Positions 39,001-45,428 of a stretch of 64,000 nt of DNA are shown in pieces (the stretch's first letter is position 1; every line of letters begins with the position of its first letter). Source of the DNA: Streptomyces sp. WMMC500. GTDB taxonomy: Bacteria > Actinomycetota > Actinomycetes > Streptomycetales > Streptomycetaceae. The stretch is taken from the NCBI RefSeq assembly GCF_027497195.1, contig NZ_CP114905.1:5591001-5655000 (forward strand), given 5' to 3'. The notes beneath the pieces were generated by a model. The model had not been told where the DNA came from. It ran no database searches and saw only the letters and a list, made by a program, of their open reading frames with translations. Position numbers and translations under genes: made by a program.

Positions 39001-39393
39001 AATTTCGGCGCGTCGTTCGGTCTGTCAGTCGGTCTCAGCGCGTGCATCGTGAACATCGAAGGACCTGATGGCGAGTCCCACTCTTCACTCACCGTGGCAC
39101 CCTCCGTTGGCCTGGGTGGGGTAGAGTTGAACGCTTCCGTAGATACTGCATATACGAATGCGGACGATATCAGTCAACTTGAAGGGTGGGGAGGCCAACT
39201 CGACCTCAACGAGGGTGAGATAGTCTCTGCGCATCAGTCGCTCGCCACGGGTGGCACACGGAACAGCAAGGGTGGACAAGTGTACTTTTCCCAAATTGGA
39301 GTCGGAGGTGGCGTAAACTACCTTCCACCAGCCATACCGGCCAACATGACTGGTGGAGTTTCGTATACGTTCACGCCCTTTGGATTCAATTGA
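33067..39393 (+). CDS. Secreted Rhs-repeat polymorphic toxin with novel low-GC C-terminal tip
   Basis: 2108 aa from the ATG at 33067. A signal peptide (RRRLGWVGTLCAMLAGLLLT... GGPVAAAAE) precedes an actinobacterial Rhs N-terminal region with SpvB-like WSYDLDVPEIAGDLQPDLAL and GDGWTMSAGAVERRF. From ~1000 to ~1840 there are many YD repeats (YDALGRLVKVWQPG, YTYDPETGKR, YVYDTDGNR). The Rhs core ends in GAREYDPTLGAFISPDPLL... YANNTPVTASDPTGE near residue 1848, the usual cleavage boundary. The remaining ~260 residues are the variable tip: a basic Gln/Arg/Ala-rich helical stretch, then alternating beta-like Gly-rich strands (FGASFGLSVGLSACIVNIEG... VSYTFTPFGFN). GC falls sharply in the last ~500 bases. 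No nuclease, HINT or other known toxin motif is visible. It probably acts on other cells after secretion. The stop is 18 bases before a two-TM protein gene. Confidence 0.88.
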   Translation: MSSGGDGCRRRLGWVGTLCAMLAGLLLTSFLGGPVAAAAELSLPGLQETKPVPVDEVERKALKRTDEAADHARKTLPDSAWPKAGTDEAALPTPGNGTADLKAGSVPLSLKPLAGDRAPRRVQAQVLNRSATQALGVDGVAVALRGAGGEDGSSVRLELDYGSFAQRFGGAWASRLTLRQIPACALLTPGKTGCSPRGKLVGSSNNPKAGTLSARTELDAASHLTGAPVRPVPAAQRSATGYTAGEGTVLLALTAAASGASGDFSATPLSPSGKWSAGGSSGGFSWSYDLDVPEIAGDLQPDLALEYSSQSVDGRTAATNNQANWAGDGWTMSAGAVERRFVACEDDRSSGGNNPSSKVGDLCWKTDNATLTLNGQTHELVKDDGSGEWRFKDDDGTRVELMTSANRANGDNNNEYWRVTAPDGVRYYFGTHRLPSWKDGDTTTQSVWTVPVFGNHSGEPCHATAFKDSWCQQAWRWNLDYVIDPHGQALTYYWGKEHNHYGLNVNDATGKATYTRFNRGGHLERIDYGLDGDALYAANGAQARVDFTVSERCLPTDTFDCAAAKLNTTNAKHWPDVPYDQLCGSGQECKTYSPSFFSRKRLTGVTTKVRVDGAYKPVDSWKLEHSFPATGDGSDPALWLKSVQRTGHTGGSDISLPAVTFSGQMLKNRVEKAVDAVPPLNRYRVYGIKTETGGTIGVTYSPEDCTAGNLPDPAANSKRCYPVYWSPPDAPAPDFEPYRDWFHTYVATQVLESDDVAGAPVKTTSYEFLDGLAWAKDSDELTKAKHRTYSERRGYSRVRTRVGAGSETKSLAETRYFRGIDGADVADSEGNNVTDRETFAGMVREEIGYGRDGGSIIEATAYTPWRSAATATHARDGLPDQSAHYTGVTTEATRELKKDGTWRRTTTEATFDSYGMVKSASETGDSTKTGDERCTTTSYARSTGANIIETIAEEKTVATTCEATPTLPKDLVSLKRTYYDGSTTLGQGPTKGNITRIDEQDKAGTGTQTVTTATFDTHGRPLTQTDIRGKTTTTAYTPATGAAPTKTVVTNPLGHTQTTEIDARRGIPTTSIDAAGARTDADYDALGRLVKVWQPGWAKADYPSAPSLQYSYTVSKTAPAAIATKTIQPDGTYTTAYTLYDGLLREREKQTPAPGGGRVITETLYDTRGLETKIYHAYHATGDPSASLVKAADNTVPNMTENIHDGSGRVTDAISRKFGDETKRTTSSYSADQTTVIPPDGGTATTDLTDARGRTVERRQYTNAARTTHQSTAYAYDKHDQLATMTDPAGNIWTWTRDARGNVTEAKDPDKGTSTTTFNAADQPATVTDARDVTLSTSYDDLGRPTAVKKGEQTRAEWVYDTLAEGQLTSTTRIHDGSRYTTAVEGYNARIQPTATTVTVPDTAGALAGIYRVGYTYDPETGKRTSISQPGVGGLPSERTATEYNSLGLPTATSSGGVALVSQVSYDSFARPVRTEYGSGDRKLYRTHEYDEHTGDLTRQVTDRTTGPQRLDDVRYTRDDAGNITSQTTTSGQDAQQTTDRQCYATDALRRLTDAWTTTADTCSNEPAPASVGGGAEAYWHSYTYDAIGNRTTETQHAVAGTATDQDVTRTYAQPAPGQPRPHSTTEVTTAGGTANGTSETLDYDATGNMTTRTGGTADQTYTWDDEGHLATATEAGTTTDYVYDTDGNRLLETTSDNTATLYLPEGNELRLNADGSVTGTRYYAHDGETVAVRTPGSPMHFLVSDHQGTAMLAVSLAVGQAVIRRKQLPFGAPRPTTPTGTEPDFPGTKGFVGGTLDDTGLTHIGAREYDPTLGAFISPDPLLDPANPLQANAYTYANNTPVTASDPTGEMLYDEVTKHGYGNNKVRKSWYRKQGYTNSRGYVTSKYRALVRHNTRSFNSYWAQTRAQQARAQEERYRLDSIKRAQLLAAAKAKAEWQRKQNERRGGILSNLVRGDIGGAVDAFTRKYVPESGGICANFGASFGLSVGLSACIVNIEGPDGESHSSLTVAPSVGLGGVELNASVDTAYTNADDISQLEGWGGQLDLNEGEIVSAHQSLATGGTRNSKGGQVYFSQIGVGGGVNYLPPAIPANMTGGVSYTFTPFGFN

Positions 39394-39410
39394 GGAAGGA
39401 GTTGCCCGGG

Positions 39411-39725
39411 ATGTTCGACACTTCCACCAGTGTCATGGCAGCAGAATATGCGGGGCAGACTTCTTCCGGGGCGAAGATGTTTACCCTGTTCGTGGGGCTG
39501 ATCTTCTGTGCGTTCGGATTGCTTTGCTTCATTCGGTATCGCGATGTAGCGAGGTTCCTGCAGTCTCTTGTCTCGCAGACGGGCTCTCGCGTAAAGGGCG
39601 AGTTCCCTTCGCCTCGATATGTTCGGAATTTTGGTATCCTTTTCCTCGTCGTCGCAGCTGGGCTCTGCATCTTCGCAATCGCGCTGTTTTCCGGCTGGGA
39701 CCCCTCGGCTGCTCCGAGGTCGTAG
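39411..39725 (+). CDS. Two-TM membrane protein, candidate immunity protein 1
   Basis: 104 aa from the ATG at 39411 with GAGGAAGGAG upstream; the TTG at 39390 inside the Rhs stop is less likely. TM1 is MFTLFVGLIFCAFGLLCFI and TM2 is NFGILFLVVAAGLCIFAIAL. A basic loop between them (RYRDVARFLQSLVSQTGSRVKGEFPSPRYVR in two parts) is probably cytoplasmic. Position directly after an Rhs tip, small size and low GC are the standard signs of a cognate immunity gene. A membrane-embedded immunity protein suggests that the tip attacks the envelope (inference). Its layout resembles the protein at 40007. Confidence 0.65.
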   Translation: MFDTSTSVMAAEYAGQTSSGAKMFTLFVGLIFCAFGLLCFIRYRDVARFLQSLVSQTGSRVKGEFPSPRYVRNFGILFLVVAAGLCIFAIALFSGWDPSAAPRS

Positions 39726-39737
39726 ACCGGACCCCGC

Positions 39738-39991
39738 GCCTTGGGTTTCGGAGGGTTTGGTAGAGCGGCAGGTTTCACTACCGTAGAAAGTGCAAACCAG
39801 TCATGGTTTAGTTACAGGCATGCGCCAGTGACATCCATGGAGGATGTGTGACCGGAGGGCCTGTCGCCAATCCGGACCTTCCTGCGTATTCAGTGGATAA
39901 GGCGTCGAGCCAGGTGTGGTGGGGCGGAGCATCCTACATCCCGGGGTTTGGTGTATTCGTGGGAATGAAGTTCTCCTACGTGATCCATTGA
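39738..39991 (+). pseudogene. Displaced C-terminal toxin-tip remnant
   Basis: There is no start codon. One frame reads GFGGFGRAAGFTTVESANQS, then WFSYRHAPVTSMEDV, and meets a stop at 39849. The next frame takes over without a break in sense: TGGPVANPDLPAYSVDKASS, QVWWGGASYIPGFG, VFVGMKFSYVIH, stop at 39989. The ending resembles the tip of the Rhs protein 0.6 kb upstream (QVYFSQIGVGGGVNYLP... GGVSYTF). A headless tip sitting just before its own small membrane protein gene is the classic orphan tip/immunity cassette of Rhs and CDI loci. One frameshift suggests decay. Confidence 0.55.
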
Positions 39992-40006
39992 TTAAAGGGG
40001 AAAGGC

Positions 40007-40279
40007 GTGTCGGAAGATGTGGTATTTGCAGCTTCAAGGTCCCCTGGGCCGCCGCTGGCCACCTTGCTCCTGAGTCTCGTGTTGGTTGCAATCGGCGGAG
40101 GTGTTGCATGGAATTTCTTCGGGGTTCCTGAGAAAATCTTTGAAAAATTGTCAGGTAGGAGTGCGGTCGATCCAAAGGTCCCTTTTGGTGGCTCGTTCCG
40201 ATTTCAGCGTCTCGCGGGTGCTTTCATGGCGATTGGTGGAAGTGTTGGTGTTATTTCCTCTGTGGTTCGGATGATTTAG
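40007..40279 (+). CDS. Two-TM membrane protein, candidate immunity protein 2
   Basis: 90 aa from the GTG at 40007 with AAGGGGAAAGG upstream. TM1 is ATLLLSLVLVAIGGGVAWNF and TM2 is LAGAFMAIGGSVGVISSVV. The intervening loop (VPEKIFEKLSGRS... PFGGSFRFQR) matches the protein at 39411 in spacing and in the P-x-x-x-R-x-x-R-x-x-G pattern before TM2. The two may be distant paralogues. It follows the displaced tip remnant at 39738-39991, so it is probably that tip's former immunity protein. An IS-relic end begins within its stop codon, so its C-terminus may have been altered. Confidence 0.55.
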   Translation: MSEDVVFAASRSPGPPLATLLLSLVLVAIGGGVAWNFFGVPEKIFEKLSGRSAVDPKVPFGGSFRFQRLAGAFMAIGGSVGVISSVVRMI

Positions 40280-40760
40280 AGGTCGGTCGTCCTTTTCCAG
40301 GTCCCATGCGGCGTCTTCGCTGGCAAGGTGAAAAGTATTACTGTCACGGAACTCTGGGCTGTTGTCGGCGTATCTCTGCAGATGTGGTGGATGTTGTTGA
40401 TGCGGGCGGTTCTGGAAGCCCGGCAGAGGCCACCAGCCATGCAGTGAAGCAGCTCGAAGCGGCGTCGGAGTGGGTGCGGGCGGCTCTGGCGGATGTGGCA
40501 GAAGGGCACCGGTGCCGGGCGATTGGTCTGCAGCAGTGCCGCCCGCCGGCATGGCCAACGGTTCTCGCGGAGAGCCGGTCGGATCGCGCCCGGCGCGCGA
40601 GTGAAGGAGAGCTTGGTTTGCGTACGGCTGCCATAGGTACTGTGACAGATAGCGTGTTCGATGTGGGACGTAGCGCTGGCGATGATGACGAGTCTGGCGA
40701 CGCCGGGCTCCTTGTCGAGCCGGACGAGGCGGGCCTCCGCTCTGCGGAGGTGATCCTCGT
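40279..40760 (+). pseudogene. Relic of the 1644-bp IS family: terminal repeat plus coiled-coil passenger gene
   Basis: GAGGTCGGTCGTCCTTTTCC at 40279 matches the right inverted end of the 1644-bp IS (GAGGTCGTTCTCTTTCCG). It is followed at the proper distance by a degraded passenger gene. Stretches such as GATGCGGGCGGTT, GTGAAGCAGCTCGAAGC and GTGCGGGCGGCTCTGGC are nearly identical to 61150-61260. In translation, HAVKQLEAASEWVRAALADV and CRAIGLQQ correspond to EVKQLEAELERVRAALAEAE and CRVIGLEQ. The frame is interrupted and no transposase part is found. It separates the two-TM genes from the SUKH gene. Confidence 0.65.
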
Positions 40761-40954
40761 CGCATGCCGATACGGGCAGGGCGGGGAGCGTGCCAGTCCT
40801 GCCGAACGATCACGCACAACAGGCTGGCCAATCAAGCTGCGGGGTTGCGCGCTACGCCAGCTGGATACACATGGCATCATCATCAGGACAGCGGGCTCAT
40901 GCAGTTGATCGACAGGAAAGTCCATGCGCAGACAGGGCACACGGGAGGGTTCTG

Positions 40955-41437
40955 ATGACGGAGCTGTTCGAAGACAGCGATTACTACACCGGCCCTCCTG
41001 TCGATGGCGACATGATTCGTCGAGCGGAGGAAGTCCTGGGGGTGCGGCTACCGCGCAGTTACGTCGATGTTCTTCTCCTTCGGAACGGGGGAACTCCGAG
41101 GCGTCGCTGCTTTCCCACGATCTTTTCGACATCTTGGGCCGAAAATCATTTTGAGATCAGTGGGATTCGAGGGATTGGAGGATCGTGGGGGATTGCCTTG
41201 TCGTCGGGCAAGGGCAGCCCATATCTAATCTCGGAGTGGGGGTATCCGGAGATCGGTGTGGTGATTTGCGATACCCCTTCCGCTGGACATGATACGGTCA
41301 TGCTGGACTACTCTGAATGCGGCCCTAAGGGGGAACCTGCTGTCGCGTATGTTGACGAAGACCGCGTTCCCCGCCGAGTGGCCAACACCTTCGATGAATT
41401 CATTAGAGGGCTGGTTTCCTGCGAGTCGATTGAATAG
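40955..41437 (+). CDS. SMI1/KNR4 (SUKH) family immunity protein
   Basis: 160 aa from the ATG at 40955 with CGGGAGGG upstream. The N-terminal IRRAEEVLGVRLPRSYVDVLLLRNGG is the SUKH hallmark helix-turn ending in NGG. GIRGIGGSWGIALSS, LISEWGYPEIGVVICDTPS and HDTVMLDYSECGPKGEPAVA are the strands with the conserved HD-x-x-x-LDYS-x-CG-x-GEP motif. VANTFDEFIRGL is the C-terminal helix. SUKH proteins neutralise many nuclease toxins of contact-dependent and Rhs systems. No matching nuclease tip is nearby, so it looks like an orphan immunity gene kept in the array after the Rhs tip changed. Confidence 0.9.
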   Translation: MTELFEDSDYYTGPPVDGDMIRRAEEVLGVRLPRSYVDVLLLRNGGTPRRRCFPTIFSTSWAENHFEISGIRGIGGSWGIALSSGKGSPYLISEWGYPEIGVVICDTPSAGHDTVMLDYSECGPKGEPAVAYVDEDRVPRRVANTFDEFIRGLVSCESIE

Positions 41438-41989
41438 GGATTTTATCCGCTGCACGGAGTTTGCAGGTTGATCGACTCATAGGTTCAGTAGGTCTTCTCA
41501 GGGGGATATGATCTCTGTCAGCGTGCTGATCGGCGGATGTCCGGGCTTGACGGGCCCCGGCTCTGGGCAGATGTGAAGTCCCTGGTCGGAACACATCTGC
41601 CAGGGCCACTTCCGCTGATCCCCGCAGCCGAGTGCGGGCGCGCAGGGCGGTCTTCGCCCGGTCCTTGGATCCAGCGTGAACAGGGGGATGAACCCGCCGT
41701 TTCCGGTGGCTGGATACTGGCTGGATCCCGCTCGGACTTCCGGCGTTTCCGCAGGTCGAAACTGTGTAACCCGTGTTCCGCTTCAATGCATAGGCCACGC
41801 AATACCGTGGTTGCGGAGAATTGGCAAACTGCCAGGTCAGGCGGGAGCGGCCCGGTTTCGGGCCGTGTATCGTGGCTGGATTCTGGCTGCATGGCCTGAC
41901 GGCTCGTGGTTGCGTCCTGGGAAGTGGTGTACGGGTTCGACCTGATCCGGGGGTTTGCTCCGGTGTCAGGATGAGTCCCGCATAGATGA
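41438..41989. other. Stretch without a recognised gene
   Basis: The 550 bases between the SUKH gene and the IS256-type element contain only short frames with no protein-like character. A run of AT-richer sequence at 41440-41530 is probably the tail of the immunity cassette. I see no tRNA, hairpin or IS end other than the element's own left end at its right border. Confidence 0.4.
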
Positions 41990-43310
41990 ACGGCCACCGG
42001 CTGATCTTCGAAGTGTCAAAGCCTCGAAGGAGATCAGCACGATGACCGCACCTGACAGTGTGCCCCTGCACGCCCTGACCGAAGACCATCTCGCCGCGGC
42101 GAGTCCGGATCTGCTGCGCGCGATGGTCAAGACGTTCGCCGACGCACTGATGTCCGCGGAAGCCGATGCGGCTTGCGGCGCCCCGTATGGGCAGGTCAGC
42201 GACGAGCGGGTCAACCAGCGCAACGGCTACCGCCCACGCGAGTGGGACACCCGCGCAGGCACCGTCGAACTCGCTGTCCCGAAGCTGCGGCACGGTAGCT
42301 ACTTCCCGCACTGGCTGCTGGAGCGCCGCCGACGGGCCGAGCAGGCCCTGATCAGCGTGGTGGCCACCGCCTACCTGCTGGGCGTCTCCACCCGCCGGGT
42401 GGAGAAACTCGCCGAGACCATGGGCGTGACGCAACTGTCGAAGTCGCAGGTCTCGGCGATGGCCAAGCACCTCGACGAGCAGGTCACCATGTTCCGTAAC
42501 CGGCCACTGGACCAAGGCCCCTACACCTTCGTCTGGGCCGATGCACTGACCCAGAAAGTCCGTGAAGGCGGCCGCATCGCCAACGTCCACGCGCTGATCG
42601 CAGTCGGTGTCAACGCCGATGGCCACCGCGAGATCCTCGGCCTGGACATCGCCACCACGGAAGACGGCGCCGGCTGGCTGGCCTTCCTGCGCTCCCTGAC
42701 CGCCCGCGGCTTATCCGGCGTCCAGCACGTCGTCTCCGACGCCCACCCGGGCCTGGTCGACGCCATCGGCGCCACCCTGCCCGGCGCCTCATGGCAACGC
42801 TGCCGCACCCACTACGCCCGCGCCCTGCTGGCCCAGGCACCCAGAACCGCCCAGCCATGGGTGGCGACCATGCTGCGCACAATCTTCGAACAGCCCGACG
42901 CCGACGCCGTCCACGCCCAACTACGACACGTCCTCGACGCCCTGGAGACGAAGTTCCCCAAGGCCGCCCAGCATCTCGACACCGCCCAGCACGAACTGCT
43001 GTCCTTCACCGCCTACCCCCGCCAGCTCTGGCCCCAGATCTGGTCCAACAACCCACAGGAACGCCTCAACAAGGAGATCCGCCGCCGCACCGACGTCGTC
43101 GGCATCTTCCCCGACCGCACCGCCGCCATCCGCCTCATCGGCGCCGTCCTGGCCGAACAGAACGACGAATGGGCCGAAGCCCGCCGCTACATGGGCACCG
43201 AACTACTCACCAAAGCCCGCATCCACCCAATCGAGTCAGACACCCACGACCCCATCACCCACACCGAACTCACCGCCTAACCTCAACCAAAGATCACGCC
43301 AGTGGCCACC
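41990..43310 (+). mobile_element. IS256-family insertion sequence
   Basis: The transposase gene is enclosed by matching ends. GGCCACCGGCTGATCTT (41992-42008) and the reverse complement of 43289-43307 (GGCCACTGGCGTGATCTTT) form an imperfect inverted repeat. The exact tips and the target duplication could not be fixed by eye. It lies between the immunity gene of locus 1 and the second IS. Confidence 0.7.
42042..43280 (+). CDS. IS256 (Mutator) family transposase
   Basis: 412 aa, intact, with AAGGAG upstream of the ATG at 42042. The DDE residues are visible: Asp in FVWADALTQKVRE, Asp in HVVSDAHPGLVDAIG, and Glu in SNNPQERLNKEIRRRTDVVG, the last being the family signature. The N-terminal NGYRPREWDTRAGTVELAVP is also typical. 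It catalyses copy-out/paste-in transposition of its own element. Nothing suggests inactivation. Confidence 0.95.
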   Translation: MTAPDSVPLHALTEDHLAAASPDLLRAMVKTFADALMSAEADAACGAPYGQVSDERVNQRNGYRPREWDTRAGTVELAVPKLRHGSYFPHWLLERRRRAEQALISVVATAYLLGVSTRRVEKLAETMGVTQLSKSQVSAMAKHLDEQVTMFRNRPLDQGPYTFVWADALTQKVREGGRIANVHALIAVGVNADGHREILGLDIATTEDGAGWLAFLRSLTARGLSGVQHVVSDAHPGLVDAIGATLPGASWQRCRTHYARALLAQAPRTAQPWVATMLRTIFEQPDADAVHAQLRHVLDALETKFPKAAQHLDTAQHELLSFTAYPRQLWPQIWSNNPQERLNKEIRRRTDVVGIFPDRTAAIRLIGAVLAEQNDEWAEARRYMGTELLTKARIHPIESDTHDPITHTELTA

Positions 43311-43896
43311 AATACACCACCACAACGGACGTGACCCGGCTCGTCATCTGTCGTCATCATTCGTTCTCCGCACGTTGTGGCGAGCCAGCGCACGGGGTGC
43401 GGCGGACGGCATGTACGCCAGGGTCGGCCGAGTTATCGGTAGAACGCACCCCCGGGGGCCCTGCGTGTGTGAACGGCACCGTCGCCGCCCCCGTGGGCCG
43501 CGGGCGGGGCCGCTCGGTCATCCCGTTCCCCCTCGAATCCTCGGTAAGGGACCCAGAACATGGGAGCAGGCGGGGACATCGGAGTGCGGGGGCCGTCAGT
43601 GATCGCCAGCACGATCCGGGTCAACCGATAGACAGCCGGTCGCCGGTTCGTGTCCTCCGCGATGGACGCTGCGCCTGAACCCACGTCACACGCGATCGCG
43701 ACATGACCTTCTGCTCCCAACCCAGTGACAGCGATGCCCGCCGCGATCCGGAGGTGCCTGAGTGGCTGACGGAGCCCCTGAGCGAGGAGGCGGCCGAGGG
43801 AATCGCACGCGTGTGCCCGGATCTCTTCCGAAGTATGCCGACTTGAGTGCTATTTGGTTCATATCCACTGTGCTTTGACGAAGTACCTATTCCTGA
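43311..43896. other. Inter-IS stretch with repeat copy B and a possible small ORF
   Basis: It contains copy B of the ~115-bp repeat (43411-43527). It also holds a 47-codon frame, 43703-43846, reading MTFCSQPSDSDARRDPEVPE... AAEGIARVCPDLFRSMPT, which looks protein-like but has no clear ribosome site and matches nothing I know. It could be the tail of a displaced gene. Otherwise I see nothing. Confidence 0.35.
43411..43527 (+). repeat. Diverged ~115-bp repeat, copy B
   Basis: It aligns with 26515-26631 at about 65% identity with few gaps (TGTACGCC start, GTGAACGGC in the middle, CCGCTCGGTCATCCCGT end). Copies A and B are direct repeats 16.9 kb apart, and the whole of Rhs locus 1 lies between them. 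Confidence 0.5.
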
Positions 43897-44038
43897 CTGG
43901 CTGTTCTCTATCCGCTCGGGTGGTCGGTGATGTTCGAACAGGGGCCTGGTGCGGGTGAGTTTGCCGGTGGGGGTGCATGGAAGAAGGGCCTCTTGGTAGC
44001 TCGCGGATGTCGAGTCCAGCGAGGAGCAAGAGGCCCTG

Positions 44039-44971
44039 TTGTCGAAGTGTCGCGTGGTCACGGTTGTCGGGTCCAGTTGGTCCACTCCTGGGTGTGACTG
44101 TCTCGCCCACAGGTTCGGGAATGCGGCCGACCGGCCGGGTCGCCGGCCGCGGTACGGCTCGGACATGAGCGATGCCGAGTGGGCTCTGGTGCGGGATCTG
44201 CTGCCGGTTCCCGGGTGGCTGGCGGGCCGGGGCGGGCGGCCGGAGGGCTACTGTCACCGACAGATGCTCGACGCGATCCGCTACCTCGTCGACAACGGCA
44301 TCAAGTGGCGGGCGATGCCGTCGGACTTCCCGCCCTGGCCTCGGGTCTACGCCTTCTTCGCCCGCTGGCGGGATGGGGGACTCGTGGCCGAGTTGCACGA
44401 CCGGCTGCGTGAGGCTGCCCGCGAGGCCGAGGGACGTGAACGTGAGCCCAGTGCGGGGGTCATCGACTCGCAGTCGGTGAAGGCGGACGCCACCGTCGCT
44501 CTCACCTCTCGCGGCTTCGACGCCGGGAAGAAGGTCAACGGGCGCAAGCGGCACCTGCTCACCGACACGCTCGGGCTACTGCTGGCGGTGCTGGTCACGC
44601 CTGCGTCGACCACCGACCGGGACGCCGCCCGCGTTCTGCTGCCGGCGGCCCAGGACCGCTTCGGGCGGCTGGCACGGGTCTGGGCCGACGGCGGCTACAC
44701 CGGCCACCTCGTCGACTGGAGTGCAACACAGCTCGGCATCGCACTCGACATCGTCCGCCGCAGCGACACCGCCCGCGGCTTTGAGGCCCTGCCCCGCCGC
44801 TGGGTCGTGGAACGGTCGTTCGCCTGGTGCCTGCGCAGCCGGCGTCTGGTCCGTGACTACGAGCGGCGCACCGACACCAGCGAAGCCGTCATTCTGTGGT
44901 CGATGTCCATGCTCACGAGCCGCCGCCTGGCCGCCCGGCACCAGGGTCCTGCTCCGATGCGGGCAGCGTGA
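44039..44971 (+). CDS. IS5-family transposase (copy 1)
   Basis: 310 aa if the TTG at 44039 is used. The conserved domain begins at RPRYGSDMSDAEWALVRDLL, so a start upstream of the ATG at 44165 is needed for the full domain. DUF4096 N-terminal part: CHRQMLDAIRYLVDNGIKWR and MPSDFPPWPRVYAFFARW. The DDE core has GVIDSQSVKAD (first Asp), FDAGKKVNGRKRHLLTDTLG, VWADGGYTGHLVDW (second Asp) and PRRWVVERSFAWCLRSRRL (Glu). The protein is identical to copy 2. Its 3' end overlaps the convergent passenger gene by 59 bases. Confidence 0.93.
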   Translation: MSKCRVVTVVGSSWSTPGCDCLAHRFGNAADRPGRRPRYGSDMSDAEWALVRDLLPVPGWLAGRGGRPEGYCHRQMLDAIRYLVDNGIKWRAMPSDFPPWPRVYAFFARWRDGGLVAELHDRLREAAREAEGREREPSAGVIDSQSVKADATVALTSRGFDAGKKVNGRKRHLLTDTLGLLLAVLVTPASTTDRDAARVLLPAAQDRFGRLARVWADGGYTGHLVDWSATQLGIALDIVRRSDTARGFEALPRRWVVERSFAWCLRSRRLVRDYERRTDTSEAVILWSMSMLTSRRLAARHQGPAPMRAA

Positions 44972-45428
44972 ATCTGCCCGCCTTCTTCTCGACCAGCCAG
45001 CCTCGTTCCACCAGCCGCTTCAGCCGTGCTCTGGCTCCCTCGACACGGGAGGCCGACGCGCTGTCCCAGCCCAGCACCACCGCCGCCCGCCGGGCACCGA
45101 GCCCGTCGTCTCCCGCATCGGCCGCAGCAGCCATCAACGCCTGATAGTCCGGCGACAACTCCTCCACTTCACTCGCCTGTCGCCGGTGAGGCACCGCCCG
45201 GCGTGGACCGACCGGCTTCCTCCGCGACCCCTCACCGACCACGTCGGCAGGCACGTCCTCCTCAGCCAGCGCCTCCAGATACTGCTCCAGGCCGATCACC
45301 CGGCACCAGTGCACCTCTTCCGCCTCCGCCAGAGCCGCCCGCACCCGTTCCAACTCGGCTTCGAGCTGCTTCACCTCCGCGGCCGCGGCCTTCCGCCGCG
45401 TTTCCAAAACCGCCCGCATCGACGGCAT
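44913..45428 (-). CDS. IS passenger gene: coiled-coil / winged-helix-like protein (copy 1)
   Basis: 171 aa from the ATG at 45428 with GGAGGTGG upstream. It reads MPSMRAVLETRRKAAAAEV and continues as a charged coiled coil to about residue 45. A conserved HWCRVIGLEQYLEAL block, a basic linker, and a C-terminal helix-turn-helix-like region follow (GARRAAVVLGWDSASASRVE... ARLKRLVERGWLVEKKAGRF). It lies wholly inside the IS and is convergent with, and overlapping, the transposase. It differs from copy 2 by one residue (D for H after ELSP). The layout suggests a DNA-binding accessory, perhaps a transposition regulator, but no function is established to my knowledge. Relatives are seen at 12147-12631 and 40279-40760. 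Confidence 0.75.
   Translation of the reverse strand: MPSMRAVLETRRKAAAAEVKQLEAELERVRAALAEAEEVHWCRVIGLEQYLEALAEEDVPADVVGEGSRRKPVGPRRAVPHRRQASEVEELSPDYQALMAAAADAGDDGLGARRAAVVLGWDSASASRVEGARARLKRLVERGWLVEKKAGRFTLPASEQDPGAGRPGGGS

Noticed and set aside
43745..43830. tRNA-Ser-like stretch (GGTGCCTGAGTGGCTGACGGAGC)
   Set aside because: It resembles a D-arm, but no T-arm or pairing acceptor stem follows; the stretch reads better as a short coding tail.
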